Origin: Eucommia ulmoides
Taxonomy: Eukaryota > Streptophyta > Magnoliopsida > Garryales > Eucommiaceae
Assembly (NCBI GenBank): GCA_016647705.1
Contig: CM028335.1
Location: 4,831,501 to 4,895,500 of the forward strand
Direction: 5' to 3'
DNA length: 64,000 nucleotides
How positions within the stretch are numbered: the first letter of the stretch is position 1; every line of letters begins with the position of its first letter. Position numbers and translations under genes: made by a program. The notes beneath the pieces are model-generated. The model searched no databases. It had not been told where the DNA came from and saw nothing but the letters and a program-made list of their open reading frames with translations. Positions 46,617 to 59,900 of this stretch are shown piece after piece.

Positions 46617-48210
46617 CTAGTTTTAAACCCACACATTATACGGTTCCAATAAAAAAAATATATATTTATTTGAATGTTAGACATACATATAATTAATCCT
46701 TTAATTTTATAATTCGTATATTTTATGAAAATATAGAAAACATAAATTTGAATATTAAAATATAAAAATAAAGTTATAACCAAAAAAGTTTTGTTAATGT
46801 CAATCTTTAAAACTATTAATGTCATCATTTATATTTAATTTCAAAAAAAAAAAGTTTTTAAAGGGGTTTTTCAAAAGTTTTTTTTTTTTCAAATAATGGT
46901 TTTAAAATAATATAATAGTTTTTTTTTTATATTATTTGATTAAAAATTATTGGAATACTCTTTTGATCAAATGAAATTTAATAAATTTTATATGTAATTA
47001 ATAAATGGAGAGAGATAATTTTATTAAATGGTTGAAAAAAGAGAAGGTGAGGAAGATATAAGTCACCTATAATTAATTATAATAAAAACAATCATAAATT
47101 ATATGGGTAAGTTTCAGTGATACTCTTTGTCATTTGAAAAACTTACAACGATATCCTACGTCATTTGAAAAATATCTCTAATACCGCTTTCGTTGGATGT
47201 TAAATATAAAATTGCTCATTTGTCCTTATTACTATACTATTAAAAATTTAGTTAACCATCTAATAAAAGAATTACTCTTATAAACCTCCTAAAAGAATTA
47301 TAATTTTGGACAAATTTAATTTTTGTATTTAAATTTTGTTTATGTAATATATTTTCAATTCTAATTTTTCTTTTATTATTTTTCTGATCAATTGTTGGTT
47401 GCTTAACATTTCTTTTAGTATCTAAATAGTACTTGGTGCTGATTTTTTTAAATTTAAAATTATTCTAGGAATTAAATAATATTGGTTTATGTAATACATT
47501 TTTAATTACTTTTGGGATCAAATGATGGTTTTACAATTTTTAAGTAAGCAAAGATAAATGCTATTGATTTTTTGAAATTTAAAATTATTCTAAGAACTAA
47601 ATATTTTTTATTTATAAAATTTACTTACAATTTACATATAAACTATTTAATTTCGTTATAGTTTTTTTTTTTTTTTTTATCATTTGGTGAAGTTTTCATA
47701 TAAGAATTTATTTAGTAATATTTTCATTCAAATTAAAAGACAACAAGTTTGTGAATTTTTTAATTGTTATTTTTTTACTCTTTATTATGTTTGTACTTTT
47801 TATCTCGTTTTGTGTATAAAATTATTTACGAAAAAGAAAAGAAAAAAAAAATTATTTTTATCAACACTTATATGAGCAATCAAAAAATAATTAAAAAAAA
47901 GATATTTTTTAAAATGAAAAGTCTAAGAAAAAAAATAAGAGAAACAAAGAATATAAAAACAAAAAGGAAAGATTTTTTTTTTAAATAAAATAAAAAATCT
48001 AGTAAATGAAACATTTATAATTTTTATTTATCATTTAAAACTTATTTGAATAAAATATTAATTAAAGATAGAAAAATGAGAAGAATGGATTTTGTGAATA
48101 TTTAATAGGATTTTTAAAAGTGTGAATTCAAAATGAATGAAAATGTAAAAAATATATTTATTGAACTCTCGTTCATTCTTAAGTTCTGTCTTCCACTTTT
48201 AATATATAGA
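46617..48210 (-). mobile_element. Non-autonomous Helitron (about 1.6 kb)
   Basis: Minus-strand 5' end TCTATATATTAAAAGTGG at 48210, preceded by A. The 3' end is CTAG at 46617-46620, followed by T, with an imperfect hairpin (CCCACACATTATACGG, plus-strand 46628-46643) starting 11 nt inside the CTAG. A/T flanks, 5' TC, 3' CTAG and hairpin spacing all fit. The interior is AT-rich without a Rep/helicase gene. Confidence 0.6.
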
Positions 48211-50225
48211 TAAAATAGATATAAATATATATATGTGATAAGGCTAAAATAGTAAAATAATATAATGCATATTTTTTTATTTTTTTAATACAAAAAAAAT
48301 ATTATTTTTCTTCCTTTAATATTTCTTTAACCAAACATACTTAAAAAAAATAAAATTTCTTCTATAAAAAAATAAATTATTATTTTATTTTATTTTTGTC
48401 ATCCTTCGGACTAAATATACGGTGCGGGCCTTGTAATGAGTAAAAAGTGGCCACTAAAAACATCTAATTTAATTTTCACATGCTATGCTATCACATCAAT
48501 GATCTACCTTACATTTACTTTGTAAAGTCTGACACCCTTATCAACATTAAAGTTACCCGCATATAGACACCTTCATAAACATGTGAAACACTTACCTAGC
48601 ACAAAAAAAAAAGTTTAATTAAATTTTATCCCCTGATTTACACTTATATCTTGTAGTTTGAAAATTATTATTTATCTCTCCTGTAATTAGATTTTCAAAC
48701 GATTTACACCTTGATATAAGGAGATAAGTACAACAAATATCTTACCAAAGAAGATAAGTGGTGATTTTCAAATTATAAGGGGGTAAAGTAAAAATTGACC
48801 AAATTACAGGGAGGTAAAATACTATTAACCCAAAAAAAAAAAATTGTTAGAAGGGTAATCACGTATCCCGAACGAAATTAGTCTCATATTTTGTATAAAT
48901 ATAAAGATACTCGTAGAGATACTCGTAGGTATACCAAAAATAAAAATAGCATTGTAATATTATTTTATTTTATTTTTAATTATTTTTATTTTTTATTCTC
49001 TATCTTTCTCACTTGCTTACTATTTTTTTATTTATTTTTATTTATTGTTTGTAAATGATGTTTGTAGAAAAACTTTAAAGTAAAAAATTAGAACATAAAA
49101 AAAAAAAAACTTTACTTTTTCTATTTATCAAATTTTATTTTCCGAGTTTTTTTTGTTGTTTTTAATTTATGCACTTTATTTTTTCGGATTTTTATTTTGA
49201 TTATTTATTTAGAGAAATTAATAATTTAAAAATAAAGTAAATAAAGAATAAAAGTAACAAATTAAAATATAAAAAAATAAGATCGAAAAATAAAAAGTAA
49301 AAAATAAAAATATGAAATAAGCAACAAAAAATATTATATCGCAAGAGTATTTTTATCAATAAAATGTGATAGAAAATATCTTAGATAACTCAAGTGAAAA
49401 AATAAGAAATATTTTAGATATTATGAAAATAACATAAAATATTTTATATATGTCGAACTGGCAAAGGTTATTTCAGCTCTGAGTTTAAACACGAGATACT
49501 CCTATTATTTCGATAATATCAAGGACAACCACAGTCATTTTCATAATATCTAAGACATTCGTTTTCTTTTCGGTTTGATTACTCAAGATATCCCCTATTA
49601 AATTCTATTGACAAAAGTAGGCTCACAACAAAATATTCTTTATTATTTACATCATTTTTTTATTTTTTTATTTTCTTCTTTCTCTATCTCTCTTATTTAT
49701 ATTTTATTTTTTTTTACTTTTATTTTGTATTTTTTATTTCATTTGTTTTAATTTTTATATAATTTTTTGTAGAAATTAAGAAGATCAAAAGTAATAATCT
49801 CAAAAATAAAAAAATGAAAATAAAAATAAAGAAAAAAATTATATTTTTTCTTTTTATTTTGACATTTGAAGTAGTTGTTTTTTTCCTAGTCTTTTGCTTT
49901 TCTTTATTTTCTATAAACACCGTATATAAAAAATAAAAATAGAAAAATAAAATAGAAGAAGATTAAACAAAAACAAAAAAACATATAATAGTAAAAAAAT
50001 AAAAAACATGGCGTAAACGGATTCATATAATCAACTCTACATAAGTGGGACAAAAATTTAGTTGTTGTAGTAGTAAAAAGTAGAAAACAAGTGAGAATGA
50101 GATAGTAGGATTTAAAAAAAAAAATGAAAAAATAATTAAAAAATAACATGGTACAAAAAATATTAGAAAAATATTTTTATCAAACGACGCCGTAGCCCAA
50201 AACCAGACGAAGAGGAAGAAACATA
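48211..50225. other. AT-rich repeat terrain
   Basis: No gene. A foldback element with TTAATAG/AAATTTTA-CCTCCCTG-type arms lies at about 48612-48830. 48890-49640 resembles 51860-52620 in word order (GTATTTTTRTCAATAAAATRTGA, TTTCATAATAT), so both may be copies of one unidentified repeat. Confidence 0.45.
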
Positions 50226-50990
50226 AGGTTGTGTTTGGATAAGGGATTTCTAGGAGGGATTTCATTTGGTTAGAGAATTTCAAAATCCTCTTTTGACAAA
50301 TCCCTTGTTTGGGTTTTAGGAGGGAGAGATTTGTCAAATTCTTTAAGGAGTGAAAGAAAAGATTTTGAAATCTTTTTGGGAGAGGTTGGATTTGCCAAAT
50401 CCATTGTAGGGAGGATTTCACGAATTTCATTCGATCCTTCTCACGACTGAACAAAGAAGACGACCACCGACGGAACAAAGAAGACAACGACGCCCCTCCT
50501 TCTCCGCCGACGATGCCTCTCCTTCTTTCGACGACCGCCGCCGCCGAGCCCTTCGCATCGTCATCTTCATCTACAGCTTCGTCCATCGATATCAAGTTCA
50601 TCGTCTTCCTGGTATAGAAGAAGCTTGAAACCCTAATGCAAGTGCTTGCGATTAGGGTTGCGATTAGTGTTCTCGCGATTAGGGATCATCTTCACCAATT
50701 CTTGATTTCGTTGTCGTCTTTTTTCACAATTGTGTTTTGATTCCGATTCATCAGTTGTGATTAGAGTTCATCTTCACCAGTTCCCCTCCTTTGTCGTCTT
50801 CTTCTTCGCAATTGTGTTTTGATTTCGATTCATCAGTTGCGATTAGGGTTCATTTTACCAGTTTTAGATTTCGTCTTCATCACCCTCACAATCGTTCAAA
50901 TTTGATCTTCATCAATTTTATTTTATTTTTTTCGTTTGATTCATTTGTTTTTGTTTACAATTTTAATTTTTTTTTGCAATAGTGTCTAAT
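50226..50990. other. Foldback repeat followed by GC-richer block, no assigned gene
   Basis: 50,230-50,425 has inverted GGATTT/AAATCC words (MITE-like). 50,440-50,600 is GC-richer (CGACGACCG, GCCGCCGCC). 50,630-50,850 repeats GCGATTAGGGTT and TTCATCTTCACCA. The layout mirrors the interior of the MITE at 34087. No conserved protein seen. Confidence 0.4.
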
Positions 50991-51478
50991 TTATCCAAAT
51001 AAATAAATTATAAAATTATATAATTAAATTTTTTGATAAAAATAATTACTTAAATAAAAAATTTATAAATGATAAGATATCGAAATGTTGGATTTCGAAA
51101 TTTCACCATTTTACAAATTTGTTGTATTTGTTAAATCAACCTAATAGCTACAGTCTGAGTTTCTGTTTCAGACCATGTGCCTTCTTAGTGAGCTGTCTTT
51201 CTTTATATTAGCGGGACCCACTATAACACGATAATGGGACCCACTCAATAGAGATAAACTGAAACATAGGTTAAATAGATGCATACGTGGACCAATCACA
51301 CATGGCATAAGACTTCATACCACGTGTCAATCACCGAATGGAATGTAACCGACAGGCCAGACTGTTCGGTGAGAACATAAAATTTGATAATGATGTTGGA
51401 TTGGGAGGATAGAAAAATAAAAATAAAATGAGCGAAAAATATTTTTATTTATTGTGAAGATTTTTTTTTTTTTTTAAC

Positions 51479-51795
51479 TGTTGTTTGGTTGGGGAAAGAA
51501 GATTAAAGAAGAAAAAATAATTTATTTTAATGCAACTTACTATTTTGTTCTTATGTGTTACAAAAATAAATTAAAAAATTTATTCTTAAGGGTATAATTG
51601 TAATTTTGATACTTTTAACTATTTTCTTTTCATTTTCATTCCAAATTTGAGTGAAAAAAAAATTTGTCTCAAAAATTGTGTTTTATCTATCCTAATTTTT
51701 TTTTTTCCTTCCATTTTTCATCCAACTACACAATTTTTTTTTTCATTTCATTTTCTTTTTTATTTTCATTTCGGTTAATTTTCCATCCAAACCCT
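51479..51795. mobile_element. Possible MITE
   Basis: Left TGTTGTTTGGTTGGGGAAAG and inverted right GGGTTTGGATGGAAAAT are related to the TTTGGTT-type ends of other local MITEs. No target duplication established. Confidence 0.3.
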
Positions 51796-51820
51796 AACAC
51801 CATACATTTACTTCTTAAAA

Positions 51821-51847
51821 CCCCCCCCCCCCCCCCCCCCCCCCCCC
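51821..51847. repeat. 27-bp C homopolymer
   Basis: Uninterrupted C run directly before a tandem duplication. Length in any assembly is likely unreliable. Confidence 0.85.
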
Positions 51848-52088
51848 GAGTTTAACTATGCTTTCTAGTTAAATCCTTACAAAATATGAGTTTATACATA
51901 AGGCATCCCCTATCAATTCGATTACAATGGTCATCCCCTATCATTTTCATAATATTTCATATACTCCTCGAGTTTAACTATGCTTTCTAGTTAAATCCTT
52001 ACAAAATATGAGTTCATACATAAGGCATCCCCTATTAATTCGATTACAATGGTTATCCCTTATCATTTTCATAATATTTCAGGCACTC
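51848..52088. repeat. Two tandem copies of about 121 bp
   Basis: GAGTTTAACTATGCTTTC ... AAGGCATCCCCTAT ... TTTCATAATATTTCA occurs at 51848-51968 and 51969-52088 with only a few differences, so the duplication is recent. Confidence 0.9.
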
Positions 52089-55076
52089 TTTATCACATTT
52101 TACTACCAAAAATATTCTTGAAATATCTTTTCCTATTCTTTATTTTGATTTTTTTTTTCTTTTGTTCGTTATTTTCTATTTTTTTTTTCAAATTTTATGT
52201 ATGATGTTTATAGAAAATAAAAAAAAAATCGAATGTCAAAAACTAACAAATAAAAAATATAAATAAAATAAAAAGAAGTTTTCGTTTTATTTTTATTTTT
52301 ATAAATTCATTTTTATTTTTCAATTTTAATTTATTTTTTGTTGTTTTTAATTTTTTGTATTTTATTTTATATATCATTATTTTTTATCTTATTTAATTTT
52401 CTACAAATGCCATACAAAAAAGTTAAAAATAAAAATAAAACTAATGAAATAAAAAATAAAAGTAAAAAATATATAATATAAAATGAGAGAGAGTAAAAAA
52501 TCGACAATTAAAAAATAAAAAATAAAAAATTATATTACGAGTGTATTTTTGTCAATAAAATATGACGGAAAGTGTTTTGAATAACCAAATTAAAAAAAAA
52601 AAAGAGTATCTCAGGTATTATTGTATTTTTTTTTTATTATAAGGTAAGATGTGTCTGAGACAGTTTACATGCACTTTAGCTAATTATCTCCGCAGATAGT
52701 TTTAAGGGCGCAATCCCCTACATCATTCTAATCCATTTAAGATTTAATTTCTGGAGTGTAAGTCAAGATAATCAAATCTTAATTGACAAAAATTAGACAC
52801 CTCCTCTCATCTGATCAATACGTCTTGGGTTGGGTTAGTTAATATGTCTAGATTTGTTATTGTAATTATTGTGACTAGAGCCGAAAAAGTAGAGCAAAAT
52901 TTATGATTCTTATCTTGGGGGGCCTTTTAGCTTGCTTTTCATTATCTTAAATTTAATAGAGGATGACTATTTTAGGGTTGATTGATAACATGTTTGAAAA
53001 TGTTGGTATATTGAAAATTATGTATGAATTTATTTGGTTAAGTTGTGGAATAATTTTAAAATAATTGTAAAAAAAAATTATAAATGTAAACCAAACGAAG
53101 TATATGTAATCTTCGGCCATGTGTTTTTTTTTTTTTACAACCCACGAGTGTCCTCACACCCACAGACGTTGTGAGACTAATCTCATTTGGAGTGCGTGGT
53201 TATCCCTCCCAATAACCCTAACTTTACAAAAGTCTCTTAATTACTTTAACTCAAACGGGTCTTACCACTTGAACTATACTATATTTTATCTTCGCTCATA
53301 TTTGATAACTCAATTAAGATTTGAAAACTGAATAAATTTATTGCTTTTTTAGAATAAATTTGTTTGATAATTATAATTAAAACGAGTTAATCAATTAAGT
53401 CCTTTTTAAAAATTTGTTTAAAATTTTCAGCCAAATATGGATTACTTAATTTGTGTCGAAGATGCTCAACCAAAATTGTAGTACTTAAAACTATAATTTA
53501 TCAAATAATTTTTAAATATTTCAAAACTTTGAGCACTTAACACTTAAGTGTTATCAAAGAGGTCCTTAGTTTAATAAATCAATTTTAACAAAATTTTGAT
53601 CATTGAGAAAATGTAAATACTGGTCAAACCAATTGAGAAATTTTTGTAAAGTTATGAAAATATAGGAAAAGTTAGGGGTGGGTTTGTGTAATTTTTATCA
53701 AAAAATATGATGAAATTAAAATTTTTAATACAGCTGACATGTCATTTTCTTGAGATTTAAGACAAGAAAGTGACAAAACATTTAATTCAAATTTTAATGT
53801 TTTGATAAATGTAAACACCTTTGCCTCCTATCAACAATGTTCATCACTTCATTTATTGGTTGAATTAGTATTTATTTAATTTTAAGTTTTAGAATACTTT
53901 AAGAAAATAATTAAAATTAAGAATTTTCCGTGCCTGAAAACACTATATTGAATTTGTTATTTGTAAGTGTAAAAAGACAATAAATAATTAAAATTTGGCC
54001 AAATAAACACAAATATAAAACTTGAAGAAAAAATATAATTTAATTCAACAGTCTGTTAGTAGAACTGTGAGAATGTGCAATATTTGAGTTAAGAATTTCT
54101 CCTAAATTTCATAAATCAATCTTATTCGTTTATTTTTTTATCAAAGTTAATCTTAACCATTATTTAAAAGACATTTTCAAATACCGTCTTAATTGCAACA
54201 CATTGGTTAAAGGGCAACATATGTCAAAATAGTATTCGTGTGTTATATACTCTATTTAGTACACCAAAAAAATCATAAATTAAATGTGTATAATTTTTAT
54301 GAAGTCGAAATTTGGTTTGTTAGACATAACACTTTGAAATTTGGAATATGATGTTTCTCTTAGCTCGAGTTACTTTTCCAGTTCAAGTTCTTATAAAATA
54401 ATGCATCGTAAGTGAGTGTTCTAAGACAATTTTGACAGAATGTTCGTGTAGGTGCAAGTGAAGGCACATATCAGACTTGACCCCCCTTCCTAGGTATTTG
54501 TAGACTCAAGGGGGGGTGGGGGGGGACTTGTTTGGTAACTCTTCTCTGAGTCCCAACCCATTATCGTTAATATGCGCGAGTTTAATGGAGTGATGGACTA
54601 TTATTTAGAGAGTAGCAACAACTACTTCCTTAATGAGCAGAGGCATTATTACTGCCCCATGGGATGAAAAAACCTATGAATGTGTATTCCTCGGAAATAG
54701 TCGCTTCGAGTGTAATTTCCTTAATCAGTGTCGCACACTTTGTAGATTTTCTTGCATGATACTTGCTAGATTAACATACGACAATGATTTGTGCATGACT
54801 TTGATTTTTCCTCGTCAATTTCTAGAAAAAATCTCGAAAGATAAAATTATTTAATTTGAAAAATGAAAATGAAAAAGGAAGGTTGATCGATATTTAAAAA
54901 TATGAATGACCAAAATACCCCCATATAGAAAAGGAAAAAAAAAAGAATAAACCTATTCATTTCTTATTTTATATAAATCTTCCAACTTGCAATCAAACTT
55001 TTTGTTTTTGATAAAAATTTCAAAATAAAATAAAAAGAGCCAAAAAAAAAAAATAAAAAAAATCAAATTATGATTT
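52089..55076. other. AT-rich intergenic DNA downstream of GPAT
   Basis: No gene assigned. Repeat fragments at 52655-52850 (GTTTACATGCAC ... GATTTAATTTCTGGAGTG) and 53130-53270 (CTCACACCCACAGACGTTGTG) have diverged relatives in the GPAT intron. A CCCATGGGATG-containing stretch at 54600-54850 has a 73-codon ORF without recognisable homology. Confidence 0.45.
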
Positions 55077-56910
55077 TTAGTTTTTCCCTTGCGTTTTCTC
55101 CTGGTTGCTTTGAACTCGCCCGTCGGTTCCCGCCACCATCGCGTACTTATCTTTTCTCGTCAAATTCGTGCACTCGAATCCCAACGTCCCGGCGATCACC
55201 CTCTGCACGTAATTAGCAATTTCGATCGCCGATTTACCGCTCCGGCAGGTCAATTCCGGCGGCAATTGATTCAGAAACGTGATCTCGTACGTCGGCCGTG
55301 GATTCATGAACACGAAATACGGATCCAGGAACTTGTGCCCCCTCGCTGACGTCCCGTAGAAGACCCCCTGCTTCGTGTTGATCGCCACCGGCACGATCCG
55401 ATCCGTCAACTCCGCGAACAGCGCGCTGAATCGGAGCAGAAACGGCTCCCTACACGTGGTCCCCTCCGGACAAACCACTAGATCCCCTTCCTCCAGCAGC
55501 CGCTTGATGTTCTCCGCGTCCCGATCTCGCTCCCGCGACAGCGCCACCGCCTTTATCGGCGAGATCAGCTCCGAGAATTTGCTGATGCTGTAGGTGACGC
55601 AGCTGATCTTGCGGCCGAGGGCGACGGCGGTGACGACGGGATCGAGGATGGTGCGGTGGTTGCAGACGAAGAGGACGCCGCTCTGGCCGGGAGTCGGAGG
55701 CGGCGGAGGAGTTCCCCGGACGACGAGTTTGATGCCGAGGATCTTGTAGTTGTAACGGACGATCCGTTCCGGCAAGGGGATGTTGATGTAGACCCGGAGA
55801 ACGGCGAGGATAATTCCGATGGGCATCCATAGAAAGGTGAGAAGAGCGACGAGGGGAGTCGGCCGTTGGGCCAAACGGCCCTCGTGAAAAATAACTGGGC
55901 TTAATAGTTGGGCTCTTGGAGCGGGCTCGCAATGTGTTTTTGGCACCACATATCCTTCCTGTCACCGATCAGATTAAATCTATCGAGTTAATATTAACTA
56001 TATAAAATTTAAATCTTAAAATACATTAAATTCTACTTCACTTTTGTAAATACATTAAATCCTAAAATATCCGAATCATGTCAAGTTAATTCAAATTGAT
56101 AATTCTGTTATTTTTTATTATGAAAATCATCTAAGTATCAGACATAAAACCACTCACATAAGTGAATTCTATCATAAAAAAATAACGAGAGAACTGACAT
56201 GACACAATTATGATATTTCACGGTTTAACGTATTCAAATTGAAATGACCAAATAAATATGAGTAAAATTGACGATATGAAATGTTAACCTATAATTGATT
56301 ATAACAATACATTATTAATCACAACAATTTTTATGGTTTTTTTTTTTTTTTAATTATTATTATTATTTTGACATTTGGAAAAGTTTCGTAGCAATGGAAA
56401 CCTCATAATGAATGTGACTCCAGAAAAAAAAAAAAAAAAAAGTAGAAAAATGGCGTGAAAGAAACTAATGTGAAGGTACATATCAGTAGCACAGTAAGAG
56501 ATTCGTCGGTATGTCAATCAAAGGTGAAAAAGAGAGAACAAGGCAGATGTAAAAGCAAAAAATTTAATTTTCTTACACAACAATGAATGTCAGATGAAGA
56601 TTTTTCACGTAACATAACATGGAGATAGAGAGAGAGAGAACAGTGCATTGTCATTGTGTGTACTTGAGAGAGAGAGTACATTGTGTGGGCTGCGTGTGTG
56701 AGAGAGATGGAGAGAGAGAACCGTGCGTCTTTGTGTATTTGAGGGGGAGAGACCATGTAAGATCAGAAGTTCGAACTTATGAAAAAACACAGAACTCTGA
56801 ATGAGATTAATCTCACACCCTATGTAGGTGTGGAGACACTTGTAGGTCAAAAAAAAAAAAAAAAGGAAGGGGGAAAGAGGACAATGTGTGTGTGTTAATT
56901 TGAGAGAGAG

Positions 56911-56969
<59 letters not shown>

Positions 56970-59900
56970 CCATATGTTGAGAAAATAGGTTAAATTCTAC
57001 ATCTTCCATAAGAGAAATTAGATATATATTTAATAGACTATAAGTTTTAGAGAGATCTAGAGAAGACATTGTGTGTGTTTTTAGAGAGAGAGAGGGAGAG
57101 AGATAAATGAGTGTGGCCTTTGTGTGAATAAGAGAGAGAGAGAGGGGTGGTCCATGGGGTTATTAAATACAGTGGTTGGCCATGGAGAATGCATGGTGTA
57201 CGTATCACGCATGCATGGCTGTAATCAACTACGCTCACAGATTAAATGCGCCTTTTTCCATAATACAAGCTACCATTAATTATTAGGTTTCTTGGTTAAT
57301 TGTCTACTAAATTAAAAATTTTAATCTATACAATCGCTTACTATAATATATATTTTTTTATTTAAATTTAAAAGTTATTGTGCGTGATAAAAATTATTGT
57401 AATTTTTTTTACATAAAAAATTACACTAATTTTGAACTTCTGAAAAATTTACTGTAGTGAATGTTAATTTTTTTAATTAATTAAATTTGATTTTGTTTTA
57501 GTGGAGAAAATGGTGAATAAAAAAATGAAAACTAAAACGAGATTAAAAAAAAAGTTTGGTACAAAGAGAAAATAGAAAGAAAAGCACAATTTTCTATGTG
57601 ATATTTTTCAACACCTATTTGGAAAGAAAATAAAAAAAAAATAAAGAAGAATTTTTCGAGAAGACCGCAAAATTATAATTATACTATCGATAATAAAATG
57701 AAATTTATTTTTTCAATATATACGAAGATAAAACAGTAAATTATAAATCTTCCTTTTTAAAACCATTAAATTAAATTATATTTTGTATTTCTTAAAAATA
57801 TTTGTGTTTTATTGATTATTATTTTTATACTTATAAAATCATTATCATTAAACACGGGTTTTTGATACTATAACGTTGTGTACCACGTTGCGTTTGATAC
57901 GCTAGAATGGAATGACAATAGAATTGAAATTAGTATGGTAATAAAATAAAATTGTCATTATTTTTTCTATATTTTATGATAAAAGAGATTACACGTGGTA
58001 CTGAAATGACATCAAAGAATAAAATAATAATTTTATTAAATTTTCAAACTGTATAATAGTTAATTTAATTAAATTTTATTTCAATTTAAATATTTAGTTA
58101 ATATTTGATCTTTATTGTCCGATAAATGATTAAAGTATAATTTCATGTAATTGAGATTAACCAATATCAAATTTATCTTAGTATTAGTTAATGCTATGTT
58201 TTGTAGGATTAAAAAAAATCTTAATAACGGGAATGAGATTTAATCTTATATACCAAATATAAATATTGAATGATTATTTTCATAATCATTCTAATCTTAT
58301 CTTGAATTTTGGGTACCATTCGAAGTGTAAGGTGGTAATGAAAAAAAAAAAAAAAAGACGGGTAAGATCATGAGAAAATATAATGGCCATTAAAGCTACC
58401 ACCAACCCTATGAAAATAATTAAAAAGGAAATTATTATAAATAATTTCAATGGTTGTACTTGTACACCTACTTTAATTTAAGTAATAAAGCATTTCAGGC
58501 AAATCAAAAAGTTATTATATAGGTACGTTTTAGTGAAACAATATCCAAACATCAAATCAAAAAATAATATTTTTATTCATTTTCTAACGTGATTATCTAT
58601 TATAAATATATTATTTGTATATATTTATAATAAAAATAAAATATATATATTCAAATATTTCATAACACTTAAATTAAATTATATTTTGTACTCTTTAATT
58701 TTTATATTTTTATTTAATAAGTCATTAACAACATTCTATATTTTAACGAAAATAATTTTTTATATTTTTATATATATATTTGATATGTTAAAAATAAATG
58801 ACATTAATTTATTTTCTCAGTTTGACGATAAAGTGTATCCGGATCAATTTACACGCACATCGATTAATCACTTCAATGGATAATTTTAAGGATACACTCG
58901 TCAACATCGGCCTCATACGTATATGATTAAATTTAAGATTTAATTTTTGAAGTAATTTCTAAGAGAATCGAATTCTTATTGACAAAAAAATGAGCACCTC
59001 TTGTTGCTAACCGGTTGCTAACCGGATTAAGATAAAAATAAATGAAATTAATAATGAGAAATAAAAAAGAAAATAGAAAATTAAATTTGGTTATGAGAAC
59101 AAAATGTTAGTTTTTTTTAAACAAGAAATATGTGTTATTTGGTAAAAATGAATATTAAATGAATTTTAATTTTTTTTTTTTTAAATAAATTAAAACCAAT
59201 AATTTAGATAGGAAACTATCACAATATTTGAGATTTGAGTTAAGTTTTGGGAAAAGGGTATGGTGTTGACACTTTTTTTTTCCATTATACAGTTGTCGGG
59301 AGAGTATATATGCACCTCGACTATCAACTTCTCTATACGATCTTAAAAACGTATTCTTTTACCTCCCCCGTTTGTTATAATTTATGTTCAGGATTTTGTT
59401 AGAGTTTATAACATTCACTATCAATTGCCTATTATATACGTAACACTTTTGCTTTTAAGTTAGAAATTACAAACCTTGCATAATGACATGAACTCATGGT
59501 CCGTCTCACCATCTCCGATCCCCAAATCCGGCAACTCCGTCCCGAACTCTCCGACCACCGCCGTCCTCTTCCTCTCTCCGACCAGAACACCCGGTTTCTT
59601 CACAAACCCAGTAACCCGCCCCGATTTCGACACCTCCAGCTCCGAACCAATCACCCTATCCGCCCCAAGGAAATTCTTCACGAAATGCTCCGCCATAACC
59701 CTAGGTCCGGAAGTCAACACACACCTCCTCCCAAACGAGTTGAACACCCGCCACGTGTCCGACCGGACATCCTCGGCGTAGAACCGGGTCAAAACCGACC
59801 TGGAAACGAGCTCCACGTCTCGGATCTTCAACCCGGCAAAGGCAATGAAAGTAAAGCATTTTACTGTTAATGATTCGGACATGAACAGGTGGATGAATGG

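Noticed and set aside
50023..50601. Minus-strand 192-aa ORF with alanine/glutamate-rich start
   Set aside because: Runs through a foldback repeat and AT-rich DNA, hydrophobic low-complexity end, no conserved motif.
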